From Bacteroidales bacterium (GTDB lineage Bacteria > Bacteroidota > Bacteroidia > Bacteroidales > P3): 64,000 nt of DNA. The stretch lies in the NCBI GenBank assembly GCA_017545365.1, contig JAFWOP010000066.1, positions 34,372 to 98,371 on the forward strand, read 5' to 3'. The translations under genes and the position numbers were made by a program. Of this stretch, positions 27,384-36,614 are shown piece after piece. Positions within the stretch are counted from its first letter, which is position 1, and each line of letters opens with the position of its first letter. The notes beneath the pieces are model-generated. The model ran no database searches. It was not told where the DNA came from and worked only from the letters and a program-made list of their open reading frames with translations.

Positions 27384-28142
27384 CTAGAAACGCAACGTGA
27401 GGCCAGCACCCATGCCATATTGGAACCCCGAAGGGGATGGTGCGCAAACCAGCGAGGGGCCAAGGGTCACGGAATATCCCTGCGTCAGCTGGCTGCCGCT
27501 GTTGTAACTACTCGCCAGCCAGTTCAGGCGACCGTTACCGATGCCTTTAAACGCATAGCCGAGAGGCAGCTCAATCTGGGAAATAGACACAAGCAATGTC
27601 CCATATAAATAGTAATCATCATCATCCAATGCCACCAAAAGCACACCTGCAACCAAGTCAATCCAGCCCATGGTGACCAGCCATTTTCCGGAGGAACGCT
27701 GTTTCACAGCCGAGGAGTAGGTCTCGAAACCGTTGACACCAAAGATATTCTTAATTTCGGCATCCCTCAGGGTGCGGCCATTCAGCAGCAGGTCGCCCCT
27801 GTCATGTTCCATGCGGCCATTTCCATATCCATAATTGACGGAAGGCTGCCCTTGGCTCTGCTGCACATTGTTCTGCACCGTCGGTTGCTGCTGGGCGGAC
27901 TGCGCCGTCTGTCCATAGACCTCCTTGTGGCCGCCTTTGTATTTTATCATAAAGATGTCGTTGACGCTTTTGGCGTATACAGGCCCCTCAAGGTTGTCCC
28001 ACAGGTGGTATTTAATCTGGGTGTCAGATACCTCTGTTACCTTCACACGCTGCTCCACACCGTTACGGAAGATGATAGTGTCTTGGGCTTTGGTCGTTAT
28101 GACCATAATAGTAAGAAAAACAAATACTTGTAGTTTTTTCAT
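27384..28142 (-). CDS. Cell-envelope protein of unknown function
   Basis: A 252-residue protein with signal peptide MKKLQVFVFLTIMVITTKAQ. Residues 21-75 form a small beta domain common in Bacteroidota (DTIIFRNGVEQRVKVTEV, VNDIFMIKYKGGHKEVY). A Gln/Asn-rich linker (about 80-105) follows, then a hydrophobic segment WLVTMGWIDLVAGVLLVAL (near 150-170). The final residues GAGLTLRF end in Phe as many outer-membrane barrels do, but the protein is too short for a large barrel. The transcript probably begins near 28464 and carries a long structured leader (see 28238-28364). Confidence 0.7.
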   Translation of the reverse strand: MKKLQVFVFLTIMVITTKAQDTIIFRNGVEQRVKVTEVSDTQIKYHLWDNLEGPVYAKSVNDIFMIKYKGGHKEVYGQTAQSAQQQPTVQNNVQQSQGQPSVNYGYGNGRMEHDRGDLLLNGRTLRDAEIKNIFGVNGFETYSSAVKQRSSGKWLVTMGWIDLVAGVLLVALDDDDYYLYGTLLVSISQIELPLGYAFKGIGNGRLNWLASSYNSGSQLTQGYSVTLGPSLVCAPSPSGFQYGMGAGLTLRF

Positions 28143-28237
28143 GATGAGTGTTTTTGAATGTTAGCACAGTTAATTTAGTGAGTGCCCAACCTTGCCGAAT
28201 GCACATAAAAAGAGCGTGGCACTTTTAAGTCTTCATC

Positions 28238-28364
28238 GGTTTTTCTGAGGTCTTCGACTACCTAAACACTCCAATTACAACGTACAAGCCCACGCCTGAG
28301 GCGTAGAAGTTGTCGCTTGGGTCTGGAGTGTTTTTTCTAAAGTTGTCGAAGTTTCAGAAAAACC
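28238..28364 (-). ncRNA. Candidate structured RNA or 5' leader with possible pseudoknot
   Basis: Nested stems: GGTTTTTCTGA (28238-28248) with TCAGAAAAACC (28354-28364); CTTCGAC (28252-28258) with GTCGAAG (28345-28351); AACACTCCA (28265-28273) with TGGAGTGTT (28324-28332); ACGCC (28292-28296) with GGCGT (28300-28304). ACAAC/GTTGT and CAAGC/GCTTG cross each other, so they form a pseudoknot or are alternatives. The minus-strand promoter at 28471-28478 would place it in the leader of the 27384-28142 gene; a 6S-type RNA or mobile repeat is also possible. Confidence 0.5.
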
Positions 28365-28470
28365 AGATAAGCTACTTCGCTTTTTCCTATTCTATGATGT
28401 GCATACTAAATACTTGAATGATGCTCCATTGGCAAAAATATTAGTTCATATAGTATTGATTAAACAATTG

Positions 28471-28478
28471 CAAAGATA
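28471..28478 (-). promoter_or_regulatory. -7 promoter element, minus strand
   Basis: Minus-strand TATCTTTG followed by CA, the strongest local -7 match; no clear -33. It drives the structured segment and probably the 27384-28142 gene. Confidence 0.55.
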
Positions 28479-28676
28479 CGAATAATTATTGACATATTGT
28501 CTTAACTTGAAAAAAGTTGACACTTTTGGGAGCAATACCGAAAGTGAAAGAAACAATGTAAACCAATTTGGTTTAGCCGTCCCAAATCTGTCAACCAATT
28601 TCAGGGAAAGTCATCCTATGGATGGAATAAGTGCAAAAAAATGTAGTAAAACACCCAAAATACGTGCAAAAAAGTG

Positions 28677-28684
28677 TATCTTTG
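28677..28684 (+). promoter_or_regulatory. -7 promoter element for the AAA/DUF4143 gene
   Basis: TATCTTTG followed by CA, 36 bases before the ATG at 28721. Confidence 0.6.
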
Positions 28685-28720
28685 CACTGAAATTATGTGC
28701 GAAAAAATGTGCTAATAACA

Positions 28721-30004
28721 ATGGAACGTACTGTATTAAACAAGCTTATAGAATGGAAGAATAACCCAAGACGAAAGCCACTTATTCTAAATGGTGCCCG
28801 ACAGGTGGGCAAAACATGGCTTTTGCACGAGCTGGCGCATCGCGAATACAAGAAAGAAGCATACGTTTATTGCCGCAAAAACGAGCTTGCCCGCCGAATC
28901 TTCACTCAGGACTTCGACACCGAACGCATCCTGATAAGCCTCCGCGCTCTCACTGGCGTAGACATCACCCCTGACGACACCCTGATTGTTCTTGACGAGG
29001 TACAGGACATTCCCGAAGCCATCGAGTCGCTCAAATACTTCTACGAGAATGCCCCACAGTACCACATTGCCGTGGCTGGTTCATTGCTGGGCATTTCAAT
29101 GCATAGTGGCGTCTCCTTCCCTGTGGGCAAAGTTGACGAATTCAATATCTACCCTATGAGCTTTGAGGAGTTTCTGCTGGCCAAAGGGGAAGAGGAAATG
29201 TACAAGCTGCTTATTTCAAAGCAATTCGACATCATGACGGCTTTGCACGAGAAGTACATCGGCCTATTGCGGCAATACCTCTTTGTCGGTGGGATGCCCG
29301 AAGCGGTGAAAGAATATGTCGAAACCGGTGGGCTGAATGCTGTGCGCCAAATACAGCAAAGCATCCTCAGCGGGTACGCACGCGATTTCTCAAAACATGC
29401 CCCTTCAGACCAAGTGCCCCGAATTGAGAGAGTGTGGCAATCTATTCCCTCACAGCTATTCAAAGAGAACAAGAAATTCATCTATGGAGCCTTGCGCAAA
29501 GGAGCCCGTGCCTCCGAATATGAGACATCCATCGGGTGGCTTGCCGATGCAGGACTTATCTGCAAAGTACCTCGCTGCACAAAACTAGCGGCACCTCTTA
29601 GCGTATACGAAGACCTCTCTGCGTTCAAACTCTACGCCCTTGATATCGGACTGCTAGGAGCCATGGCAAATGTTGAAGCTTCACAGATACTGCTGAACGA
29701 CAACGCGCTTGTAGAATACAAAGGAGGCATGACCGAGCAATACGTGTTACAACAGATGAAAAGTCATGGCACCAACCCGATTTTTTACCATACCGCCGAA
29801 GACTCACGGCTGGAGATCGACTTCGTAATACAATCCGATGGAAAGCCCTTGCCCATAGAAGTGAAAGCCGGAGGCAACGTCCGCGCAAACTCCCTCACCC
29901 GCCTCCTTGCCCAGCACCCCGAACTGAAAGCCCTGCGCTACTCCCTCCTACCCTACAAAGAGCAAGGCCAGATGACCAACATCCCAATCTATGCAGCAGG
30001 ATAA
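28721..30004 (+). CDS. AAA ATPase with DUF4143 domain
   Basis: A 427-residue cytoplasmic ATPase of the AAA_14/DUF4143 type, widespread in Bacteroidota and often in variable regions; its cellular role is unknown. Visible features are Walker A NGARQVGKTWLL near residues 22-33, Walker B LIVLDEVQDIP near 87-97, and a C-terminal nuclease-like core (LEIDFVI..GKPLPIEVKAGGN) with the E/D..EVK pattern of PD-(D/E)xK folds, as is usual for DUF4143. The preferred start ATG 28721 gives MERTVLNKLIEWKNN; an ATG at 28697 adds eight residues. It is an isolated gene in front of the defence operon with a 283-base gap. Confidence 0.85.
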   Translation: MERTVLNKLIEWKNNPRRKPLILNGARQVGKTWLLHELAHREYKKEAYVYCRKNELARRIFTQDFDTERILISLRALTGVDITPDDTLIVLDEVQDIPEAIESLKYFYENAPQYHIAVAGSLLGISMHSGVSFPVGKVDEFNIYPMSFEEFLLAKGEEEMYKLLISKQFDIMTALHEKYIGLLRQYLFVGGMPEAVKEYVETGGLNAVRQIQQSILSGYARDFSKHAPSDQVPRIERVWQSIPSQLFKENKKFIYGALRKGARASEYETSIGWLADAGLICKVPRCTKLAAPLSVYEDLSAFKLYALDIGLLGAMANVEASQILLNDNALVEYKGGMTEQYVLQQMKSHGTNPIFYHTAEDSRLEIDFVIQSDGKPLPIEVKAGGNVRANSLTRLLAQHPELKALRYSLLPYKEQGQMTNIPIYAAG

Positions 30005-30231
30005 CCCATATCCTGCTTAGCAATGGGAGGAGTCTATTCCGAACTGTAACGCGGCAATAAGTATACGACCGTCCCAATGAGCGATTTATGGATTTATAAA
30101 CGCTTTCAATCGAATACACACAATCACAAATATCTATTACACTACTCACAAAACAAAAGAGTAGACAAAAACGGGAGTGGATTTTTTTAAAATAATACCT
30201 CTAAAAAATATCTTATTATAGAAATTATTTG

Positions 30232-30239
30232 TATATTTG
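30232..30239 (+). promoter_or_regulatory. -7 promoter element of the defence operon
   Basis: TATATTTG followed by CA, 48 bases before the mod ATG at 30288. It is the only promoter-like site seen before the eight-gene run. Confidence 0.6.
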
Positions 30240-30287
30240 CAAATTAATTATCCGAGAGTACATTACTACAAAAACTAACTATCATAT

Positions 30288-32123
30288 ATGCCTCAACGTA
30301 TTGATAAAGAGGAATTGGCAAAAAGCATACGCGAACTTGAAGGGCTCAACAATGACGAAAAGAGCACCTTGCTGGAACTATTGAACGCTAGCAAAAAGTA
30401 TGGTTTGGTGTGGGAAGAGAAGGTTGAGAACACCGAAGAGACCTTACGCGACAATCTTCCTGTCTTAGGGGAAGACAAAACGCTTGCACTCACCAATGGG
30501 GGTGAAGATGCTCCCAATCATATCTTGATTGAGGGCGACAACCTCGAAGCCCTCACCACCCTCTCTTATACCCACGAAGGTAAGATTGACGTCATCTATA
30601 TCGACCCGCCTTACAACACGGGCAATAAGGACTTCGTCTACAACGACAGCTTTGTCGATAGCGAGGACAGCTACCGCCACAGCAAATGGCTCTCCTTTAT
30701 GAGCAAACGCCTCCGCATCGCCAAACATCTCCTTTCCGACCGTGGGGTTATCTTTATCTCTATCGACGACAACGAGCAAGCCAACCTCAAACTTCTCTGC
30801 GATGAGGTGTTTGATGAAAAGAACTATTTAGCAACAATTCCTTGGAGGAAAAGGACTGCAAAAGCGGATGTCCCTCATGGCTTGTCTCAAGATTACGAAT
30901 GGATGGTATGTTATTGCAAAGAAAAGTTTCAGGCTGGAATTGAAAAAGAAACACGCAAATACTTTACAACACCAGACTTTCCTGACAGACCTTGGCGTGT
31001 CCATGATATGACAACTCAACGTTCAAAAGACGAGCGTCCCAATTGCTTCTTCACAATCGTGAATCCTATAACTGGCGATAAGTACCCTGCTAACCCAAAT
31101 CGCGTATGGGCAAACAATGAAGAGACATTTAAAGAGTACTATAGTCAGGGGCGAATAGTATTCCCTAGAGATTATGATTTCTTAAACATATCCAAACCCG
31201 TTATCCGCTATTGGAAGGAAGATGATGAAAAAAAAGCGGGTGAACTCTTTGGTATGGTTACAACAAGTACCGACCTGCCCAGAACAGTGGGTATGACACA
31301 GGACGGTACCAAGGACATTACAGAGATATTTGGAGAGAAGGCTTTCGGTTTTCCCAAACCTGTCTCATTGATAAAACATATCATTGGAATTGCTACGCCA
31401 AGAGGCATAGATTCTACTGTCCTCGACTTCTTTGCCGGCAGCGGCACCACGCTGCATGCCGTCATGCAGCTGAATAAGGAGGATGGGGGCAAGAGGCAGT
31501 GCATCCTGGTGACCAACAACGAGAACAATATCTGCCGAGATGTCACCTACGAGCGCAACAAGCGTGTCATCAACGGCTACACCACTCCCAAAGGTCAAGA
31601 GGTGGAGGGCTTGAGGCAAAACAACCTCCGCTACTACCGCACCCACCTTCTCCCCCGCGAACGCACCAACCGCAACATGCGCCACCTCGTATCCGCCAGC
31701 ACCGACCTCCTCTGCATCAAGGAAGGCATCTATCAAGAGGAACGTGAGTTTGCAGGCCTTAAATTCAAACCCAGTGTGGCTCGTTATTTCCACCAAGGCG
31801 ATAATAGGATGTTGGTCATCTACAACGAGGCTGCCATCCAGTTGGTGGTTCAACATGTGGCAGAATGTGGTGCCACAAAAGAACACCCCATCAAGATTTA
31901 CACCTTCAGCGATGGCCCCTATGCCTACAACGACGAGTTTAAACAGGTACTGCCTTTGGTGGAGCTCTGCGCCTTGCCGGAAGCCATATATCAAGCCTAC
32001 CGCAACGTGCTTCCTAAACGTAAGCATCAAGCCGAACCAGCAACTACCGACCTGTCCGACACCGAGGCCGTCAGAGAGGCGATGGCGGACAATTACGACT
32101 ATAAGGAAGGAGGCGCAGAATGA
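30288..32123 (+). CDS. mod: Type III-like site-specific DNA-adenine methyltransferase (Mod)
   Basis: A 611-residue N6-adenine/N4-cytosine methyltransferase. The catalytic motif DPPY is at residues 106-109 (IYIDPPYNTG) and the AdoMet-binding motif FAGSGTT at about 380-386; catalytic before AdoMet motif is the beta-class order of type III Mod subunits. The helical N-terminus (1-60) is typical too. The stretch between the two motifs, which contains the target-recognition domain, is encoded by visibly more A+T-rich DNA (about 30805-31425) than either flank, suggesting exchange of specificity. The stop overlaps the next ATG by 4 bases, so Mod and Res are translationally coupled. It would methylate host DNA and guide the complex. 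Confidence 0.9.
   Translation: MPQRIDKEELAKSIRELEGLNNDEKSTLLELLNASKKYGLVWEEKVENTEETLRDNLPVLGEDKTLALTNGGEDAPNHILIEGDNLEALTTLSYTHEGKIDVIYIDPPYNTGNKDFVYNDSFVDSEDSYRHSKWLSFMSKRLRIAKHLLSDRGVIFISIDDNEQANLKLLCDEVFDEKNYLATIPWRKRTAKADVPHGLSQDYEWMVCYCKEKFQAGIEKETRKYFTTPDFPDRPWRVHDMTTQRSKDERPNCFFTIVNPITGDKYPANPNRVWANNEETFKEYYSQGRIVFPRDYDFLNISKPVIRYWKEDDEKKAGELFGMVTTSTDLPRTVGMTQDGTKDITEIFGEKAFGFPKPVSLIKHIIGIATPRGIDSTVLDFFAGSGTTLHAVMQLNKEDGGKRQCILVTNNENNICRDVTYERNKRVINGYTTPKGQEVEGLRQNNLRYYRTHLLPRERTNRNMRHLVSASTDLLCIKEGIYQEEREFAGLKFKPSVARYFHQGDNRMLVIYNEAAIQLVVQHVAECGATKEHPIKIYTFSDGPYAYNDEFKQVLPLVELCALPEAIYQAYRNVLPKRKHQAEPATTDLSDTEAVREAMADNYDYKEGGAE
32107..32113 (+). promoter_or_regulatory. Strong Shine-Dalgarno before res
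   Basis: AAGGAGG six bases before the ATG at 32120. Such sites are rare in this window; the only similar one precedes the DndD-like gene. Confidence 0.7.
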
Positions 32124-34474
32124 TTGAACTGAAAGACTATCAGAAAGAGGCTGTGCGTGAGCTGAAAAAGAAGATGATAAAGATGCTCAACCTCGACGAC
32201 GACCGCCAGAGATTAGTGTTCAAAGCTCCCACTGGCAGCGGTAAGACGGTGATGGTAAGCGCACTGATGGACGAGCTGACCAATGAGTTGCCCGTATGTG
32301 GCGAATGCCAATATACGCGAGTGGCTTGGGTGTGGCTTGCTCCCAACAAGCTGCACCAGCAGAGCTATCGCTCCATGCGCAATTTCTTCAGCGAAACACG
32401 CTCGCTGCACCCGGTGATGTTCGACGAATGCGACCACCTTGAAGGCCTGAAGCCCGGTGATGTGCTTTTCCTCAATTGGGAAAGTGTCAACAAGGACAAC
32501 GCCGTCCTTATCCGCGAAAACGAGCAGAACCGTACGCTGTACGAGCTCATTCGTCGCACCAAGGTGGAACAGCATGTGCCTGTTGTCACCATCATCGACG
32601 AAGAGCACATGTTTGCCGGACGCAATGCCAAGAAGAGCGAGATTGTGCTCAAGAGCATTCAACCCAAAATCGAACTTCGCGTATCAGCCACCCCTGAGAC
32701 CTCAAGCTTCAACTGCTATGAGATTCCTAGGCAAGATGTGATTGCAGAGGAAATGATCAAGAAAGGCATCCAGCTGAATCCCCAAATCAGAACCGACAAA
32801 GAGCAGAGCGACCTCACCATCAACCAGCGGCTGCTTAAAAAGGCATTGGAGAAACGGGAGGAACTGGCCAAAGCCTATAAGCAGCACGACATCAACCCCC
32901 TGTTGTTGATTCAACTGCCCAATGATAATAGCGACAGCATTTCCGCTGATGAACACACCATCATCGATGAGATGAAGACTTATCTTTCGGGTGTTTGCGG
33001 TATCAGCGAGGAAAACGGCAAATTGGCCATCTGGCTGTCGAAAGAGAAAAGCCCCAATCTGCAAAACATCACGCACGACAATGACCTCACCGAGGTCCTG
33101 CTATTCAAACAAGCCATTGCATTGGGTTGGGACTGCCCCAGGGCTGCCGTCTTGCTTATCTTCCGCGACCTAAAGAGTGTCACCTTCACCACTCAAACTG
33201 TGGGGCGCATTCTGCGTATGCCCGAACAGCGTTTTTACAGTGACGAACGGCTCAACTACGGCTATGTCTATACCAATCTGAGCGAAGACATCATCCGCAT
33301 AGTGGGCGACGACATGAACTATCTGAGCACAGTCTTTGCCAACCGTAGGGAGAACCTAGTGAATATCCAGTTGAAATCAGTCTATGCCGACCGTCACCTG
33401 CCGGGACGTAACCGTTTGGGCTCTACCTTCCGCCAGGTTTTCTTAGAAACCATGCAGCAAGAGTGGGGATTCAATCCGCTGACCCTGTTCCCCTTCCAAG
33501 ACCTCTTAGGCGACGACGACGATGCGCTGGACACAACTCCTGCCGACCTAGAGGACAAAATAGCCTACAATAGGCAGCTGGCCAAGAAACATGGCATACA
33601 AACCGATGTGTCGCGCATCTTTGTAAAGATACCCAAAGACACCCCACTTACCGGCACCGACAACACGGTAAAGGTGACCGATAAGGCCACGTTGGCACTC
33701 AATGCCTCGGAGCTGTCGGACCTCTTTACTCTTTTCTGCCGTAAGAACCTGCATGGTTATGCCAAGTATGACAGCACCAAAATCCTCAGAGGTGCCATTG
33801 AGAGCGCGATGGAAGAGTATCTGCAGATATTCGAAAGCGATGTGCCCAAGGTGGTGCTCTACCATAGCAATCGCCCCCATTTCGAAGACCTCATCGAAAA
33901 GGCAATGAAGGCTTATTCTAATATCATTGCTGCCAAACCCTCCGCCGAGGTGTCATATCAAGAAACCACATTCACCATACCCGAAACACGCCTCTACAAC
34001 TCCCGAGTGGTCCACTCTACCAGCGGCATCATCTTCAATCATGCCCTTACCACCTTCTTTGAAAGGGAAAATGTGTCAGGACCCGAATTTAAGTTTGCCC
34101 GTTGGATAGACAAGCAGACAGAAACCGTGGATTGGTGGTATAAGAACGGTGATGATGGTAAGGAACACTTTGCCGTTGCCTATACAGGCTCCGACAATAG
34201 AAAACGCTGCTTCTATGTCGACTTCATCATTCGTCTCAAAAACGGCACCATCTGCCTATTTGACACCAAGACCCCCGGCAGCGACGTGGATGGATGCGAG
34301 AAGCACAACGCACTGCAACACTACATCGACGAGCACAACGCCAAAGGTGTGAAGATGGTTGGCGGACTCCTCTATCAAAAGAACGAAAGCTGGATTTACC
34401 CCGATGGCCCCATCGACACCACCACCGACACCTCCGGCTGGACAATGCTAGATTTAAACAAATTGAATAAATAA
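32120..34474 (+). CDS. res: Type III-like restriction subunit: DEAD/DEAH helicase with C-terminal nuclease motif (Res)
   Basis: A 784-residue superfamily 2 helicase with Walker A KAPTGSGKT at 35-43, DEEH at 160-163 (in place of DEAH), the SAT-like RVSATPE near 192, and motif VI QTVGRILRMPEQ near 359-370. Near residue 700 lies VDFIIRLKNG followed by FDTKTPG at about 715-721, a plausible PD-(D/E)xK endonuclease core as in type III Res. It would translocate and cut unmodified DNA in complex with Mod. Shorter than classical type III Res (about 900-1000 residues), so it may belong to a related Mod-Res group. Start chosen by the 4-base overlap and strong Shine-Dalgarno site. Confidence 0.88.
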   Translation: MIELKDYQKEAVRELKKKMIKMLNLDDDRQRLVFKAPTGSGKTVMVSALMDELTNELPVCGECQYTRVAWVWLAPNKLHQQSYRSMRNFFSETRSLHPVMFDECDHLEGLKPGDVLFLNWESVNKDNAVLIRENEQNRTLYELIRRTKVEQHVPVVTIIDEEHMFAGRNAKKSEIVLKSIQPKIELRVSATPETSSFNCYEIPRQDVIAEEMIKKGIQLNPQIRTDKEQSDLTINQRLLKKALEKREELAKAYKQHDINPLLLIQLPNDNSDSISADEHTIIDEMKTYLSGVCGISEENGKLAIWLSKEKSPNLQNITHDNDLTEVLLFKQAIALGWDCPRAAVLLIFRDLKSVTFTTQTVGRILRMPEQRFYSDERLNYGYVYTNLSEDIIRIVGDDMNYLSTVFANRRENLVNIQLKSVYADRHLPGRNRLGSTFRQVFLETMQQEWGFNPLTLFPFQDLLGDDDDALDTTPADLEDKIAYNRQLAKKHGIQTDVSRIFVKIPKDTPLTGTDNTVKVTDKATLALNASELSDLFTLFCRKNLHGYAKYDSTKILRGAIESAMEEYLQIFESDVPKVVLYHSNRPHFEDLIEKAMKAYSNIIAAKPSAEVSYQETTFTIPETRLYNSRVVHSTSGIIFNHALTTFFERENVSGPEFKFARWIDKQTETVDWWYKNGDDGKEHFAVAYTGSDNRKRCFYVDFIIRLKNGTICLFDTKTPGSDVDGCEKHNALQHYIDEHNAKGVKMVGGLLYQKNESWIYPDGPIDTTTDTSGWTMLDLNKLNK

Positions 34475-34494
34475 CACCGCAAAATAAACACACA

Positions 34495-35532
34495 ATGCTT
34501 ACACATATAGAATTCGAAAATTATCGTATCTTCAAGAAACGTCAAACCCTCGACATCAAGCCGATAACCTTATTATTCGGCAAGAACAACGCCGGAAAGA
34601 GCGCAGTGCTGAAATTGCCCATGTTAGCTCTGTCTATTCAGTATTCTGGATACTCAGATAACTTTAACACTACATATAACGGAGTGAGAATCTGTGATAC
34701 ATATTTGGACTTAGTGTATGGTAAAGGTTCAAATGCTGTTTATATCAAATATTTGAATGGCACAAACGAAACAGAAGTAAAGTTTCATATAGATATAGAC
34801 AGACTTGTTTATGATCTTTTCGATCATCGTATTGAAGATGAGAGTATACATACAAAAGTTGACTACATAGGTTCGTTTAGAAAACCTCCCTTACTAGACT
34901 TGCGGATAGAACCACAACTGCCTTTGTCATCCAGTTTTGATGGCATTAATACATATCAAGCATTACTTCGTGATTCGAAAACACCGTCCCGACTTGTGTG
35001 TAATAACGTATCAAAATGGTATCAAGATAACTTCGAAGGATGGTCGGTAGAGGTCAACGATAAACAAGACCCTATTTTTCATATCGAAATGAAAAACAAT
35101 GGTTTTTCCATACCGATACAAGATTGTGGAACCGGTATCCTTCAATCCCTACCTATAGTAATTCGTGCATGTCAACCAGCGGAAGAGCCAAGCCTTGTTG
35201 TTTTAGAAGAGCCAGAATCCCATCTTAATCCTGCTGCTCATGCAGAACTGTGCCAACTGATTGTTGACTCCACCAAAGACGATAGCAATAAACGGTATTT
35301 GATTGAAACTCATTCCCACACATTTATCTTGAGACTACAGCGTTTGTTGGCAGAAGGCAAAATTAGCCCCAACGATGTGGCATTGTATTTTGTGCAGTTC
35401 CACGAGGAAGAACGCAGCAGTCAACTAGAACGTATTGAAATGAAGGAGGATGGCAGCATTCCTCAATGGCCTAAAGGTATGTTCCTCGATGTAATGAAAG
35501 AACTTCTTGTTATCAATAAAGCTCGTAAATAA
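34495..35532 (+). CDS. AAA family ATPase with DUF3696-type C-terminus
   Basis: A 345-residue SMC/OLD-type ATPase. Walker A GKNNAGKS is at residues 29-36; Walker B LVVLEEPESHLNP lies near 235-248, followed by IETHSHTFILRL (H-loop). The ending ISPNDVALYFVQF..GSIPQWPKGMF matches the DUF3696 pattern. Such ATPases sense invaders or DNA ends together with a nuclease partner. The first 130 bases resemble the flanking operon in composition; afterwards the gene is strongly A+T-rich, like the next two genes. It is followed after 8 bases by a TOPRIM-like protein, which suggests an ATPase-nuclease pair comparable in layout to PARIS or a split OLD protein. Confidence 0.82.
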   Translation: MLTHIEFENYRIFKKRQTLDIKPITLLFGKNNAGKSAVLKLPMLALSIQYSGYSDNFNTTYNGVRICDTYLDLVYGKGSNAVYIKYLNGTNETEVKFHIDIDRLVYDLFDHRIEDESIHTKVDYIGSFRKPPLLDLRIEPQLPLSSSFDGINTYQALLRDSKTPSRLVCNNVSKWYQDNFEGWSVEVNDKQDPIFHIEMKNNGFSIPIQDCGTGILQSLPIVIRACQPAEEPSLVVLEEPESHLNPAAHAELCQLIVDSTKDDSNKRYLIETHSHTFILRLQRLLAEGKISPNDVALYFVQFHEEERSSQLERIEMKEDGSIPQWPKGMFLDVMKELLVINKARK

Positions 35533-35540
35533 TTGTCATT

Positions 35541-36608
35541 ATGAATATTACTATTGACAAAAGCATTTTTGATAGATTTGGTACACCTGAAGTAAATAAA
35601 AACACTTTCTCGAAAGTACTTCATACTGCACACGATAAATATCATACCATATCTCTAAGTAAAGCTTGTGATATAAACGATGTTGTTTCTATTATTGATT
35701 CAAACGATATCTATTTTCTACAAGAGCTTTTTGTTGGGTCAATAACAAAACCTGAAAAAAGAAGTAGCGATTGTATAGTAAAGGTTGGTGGGGAAAACGA
35801 ATCAATCAAAAAAGAGTTTAGTCTTGAAGAGGTATATGAATATATTGTGTCGCCAGCTGAAATTATTCTTGAAAATGGTAATAATGATGGATTTCTTATA
35901 CGAGCAATAGAGGCGCATTTTGACCCTGATTTGAATTTTGAGACACTTCTGAAAGAAACGGTTACTCATATTGATGATGCTAGTGGAAGTGGGAACAGAG
36001 GTCGTGTTGAATACTATCTTAATTTGCATGGTGGAAAACAGAAGTTCCTTCATTGTTGCGTGATAGTGGATAGCGATAAACAATTCCCTACAGATACTAG
36101 GAAAGAGAAACATCATAAAGATTATTATGAAATGTACGATAAATTGGGGGTCAAATATTATGTATGGGAAAAACGTGCGATGGAAAATTATATGCCAGAC
36201 GAAGTGTTTATTGCAAATCGTGAAATATGGGGAAGACTATGGGTTGACGCTTATTTAAGTTTAAAACCAGAACAAAAGGATTATTATAATATTGCATCAG
36301 GTTTTTCCAAAGATATGGCTACTGGACAACCTAAAGAATACACAAGCCTACCTGAAGGAATGGATGTCCATTTTAACACTGTATCATCAACTAATTTTAA
36401 TCGATTATACAACCCTCCAAGTATTAAACCTGCACCAAACAGTACTATAATATCTCTACGAAAAAAGGGGTATACCATAAAAGATAGCTTCCCTACTTAT
36501 TATAGCACCCCAGAAGTACGCTATGATACATTAAGTAATAGAACGTCCCATCAAAATGACCCCGATGAATTATCGCATGTTGCTCAAATGATTAGACAAA
36601 TAATTTAG
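35541..36608 (+). CDS. TOPRIM-like (DUF4435-like) putative nuclease partner
   Basis: A 355-residue protein that I do not recognise at family level. Its middle resembles the TOPRIM fold: ILENGNNDGFLIRAIEAHF with Glu111 where TOPRIM proteins have their catalytic Glu, then FLHCCVIVDSDKQFPTD with Asp177 and Asp179 in a D-x-D, then YYVWEKRAMENYMPDEVF at 207-223, the K-R-x-x-E-N-Y box common in DUF4435/OLD-associated TOPRIM proteins. The N-terminal 100 and C-terminal 130 residues are unassigned. Very A+T-rich DNA, in contrast to mod/res. With the ATPase before it, it probably forms a two-component nuclease/effector; the DUF262 gene starts 6 bases later. Confidence 0.6.
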   Translation: MNITIDKSIFDRFGTPEVNKNTFSKVLHTAHDKYHTISLSKACDINDVVSIIDSNDIYFLQELFVGSITKPEKRSSDCIVKVGGENESIKKEFSLEEVYEYIVSPAEIILENGNNDGFLIRAIEAHFDPDLNFETLLKETVTHIDDASGSGNRGRVEYYLNLHGGKQKFLHCCVIVDSDKQFPTDTRKEKHHKDYYEMYDKLGVKYYVWEKRAMENYMPDEVFIANREIWGRLWVDAYLSLKPEQKDYYNIASGFSKDMATGQPKEYTSLPEGMDVHFNTVSSTNFNRLYNPPSIKPAPNSTIISLRKKGYTIKDSFPTYYSTPEVRYDTLSNRTSHQNDPDELSHVAQMIRQII

Positions 36609-36614
36609 AATAAT

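Larger units (their letters stand above)
28143..28720. other. Divergent intergenic region with structured segment
   Basis: No gene is seen here. It holds the long hairpin at 28238-28364, a minus-strand -7 box at 28471-28478 and a plus-strand -7 box at 28677-28684, each entered separately. Confidence 0.6.

Noticed and set aside
34495..36608. Direct assignment of the ATPase/TOPRIM-like pair to PARIS or Gabija
   Set aside because: Gene order is similar to PARIS, but the ATPase shows DUF3696 features and the second protein has large unassigned ends; Gabija would need a UvrD-like helicase. Only the general type is claimed.
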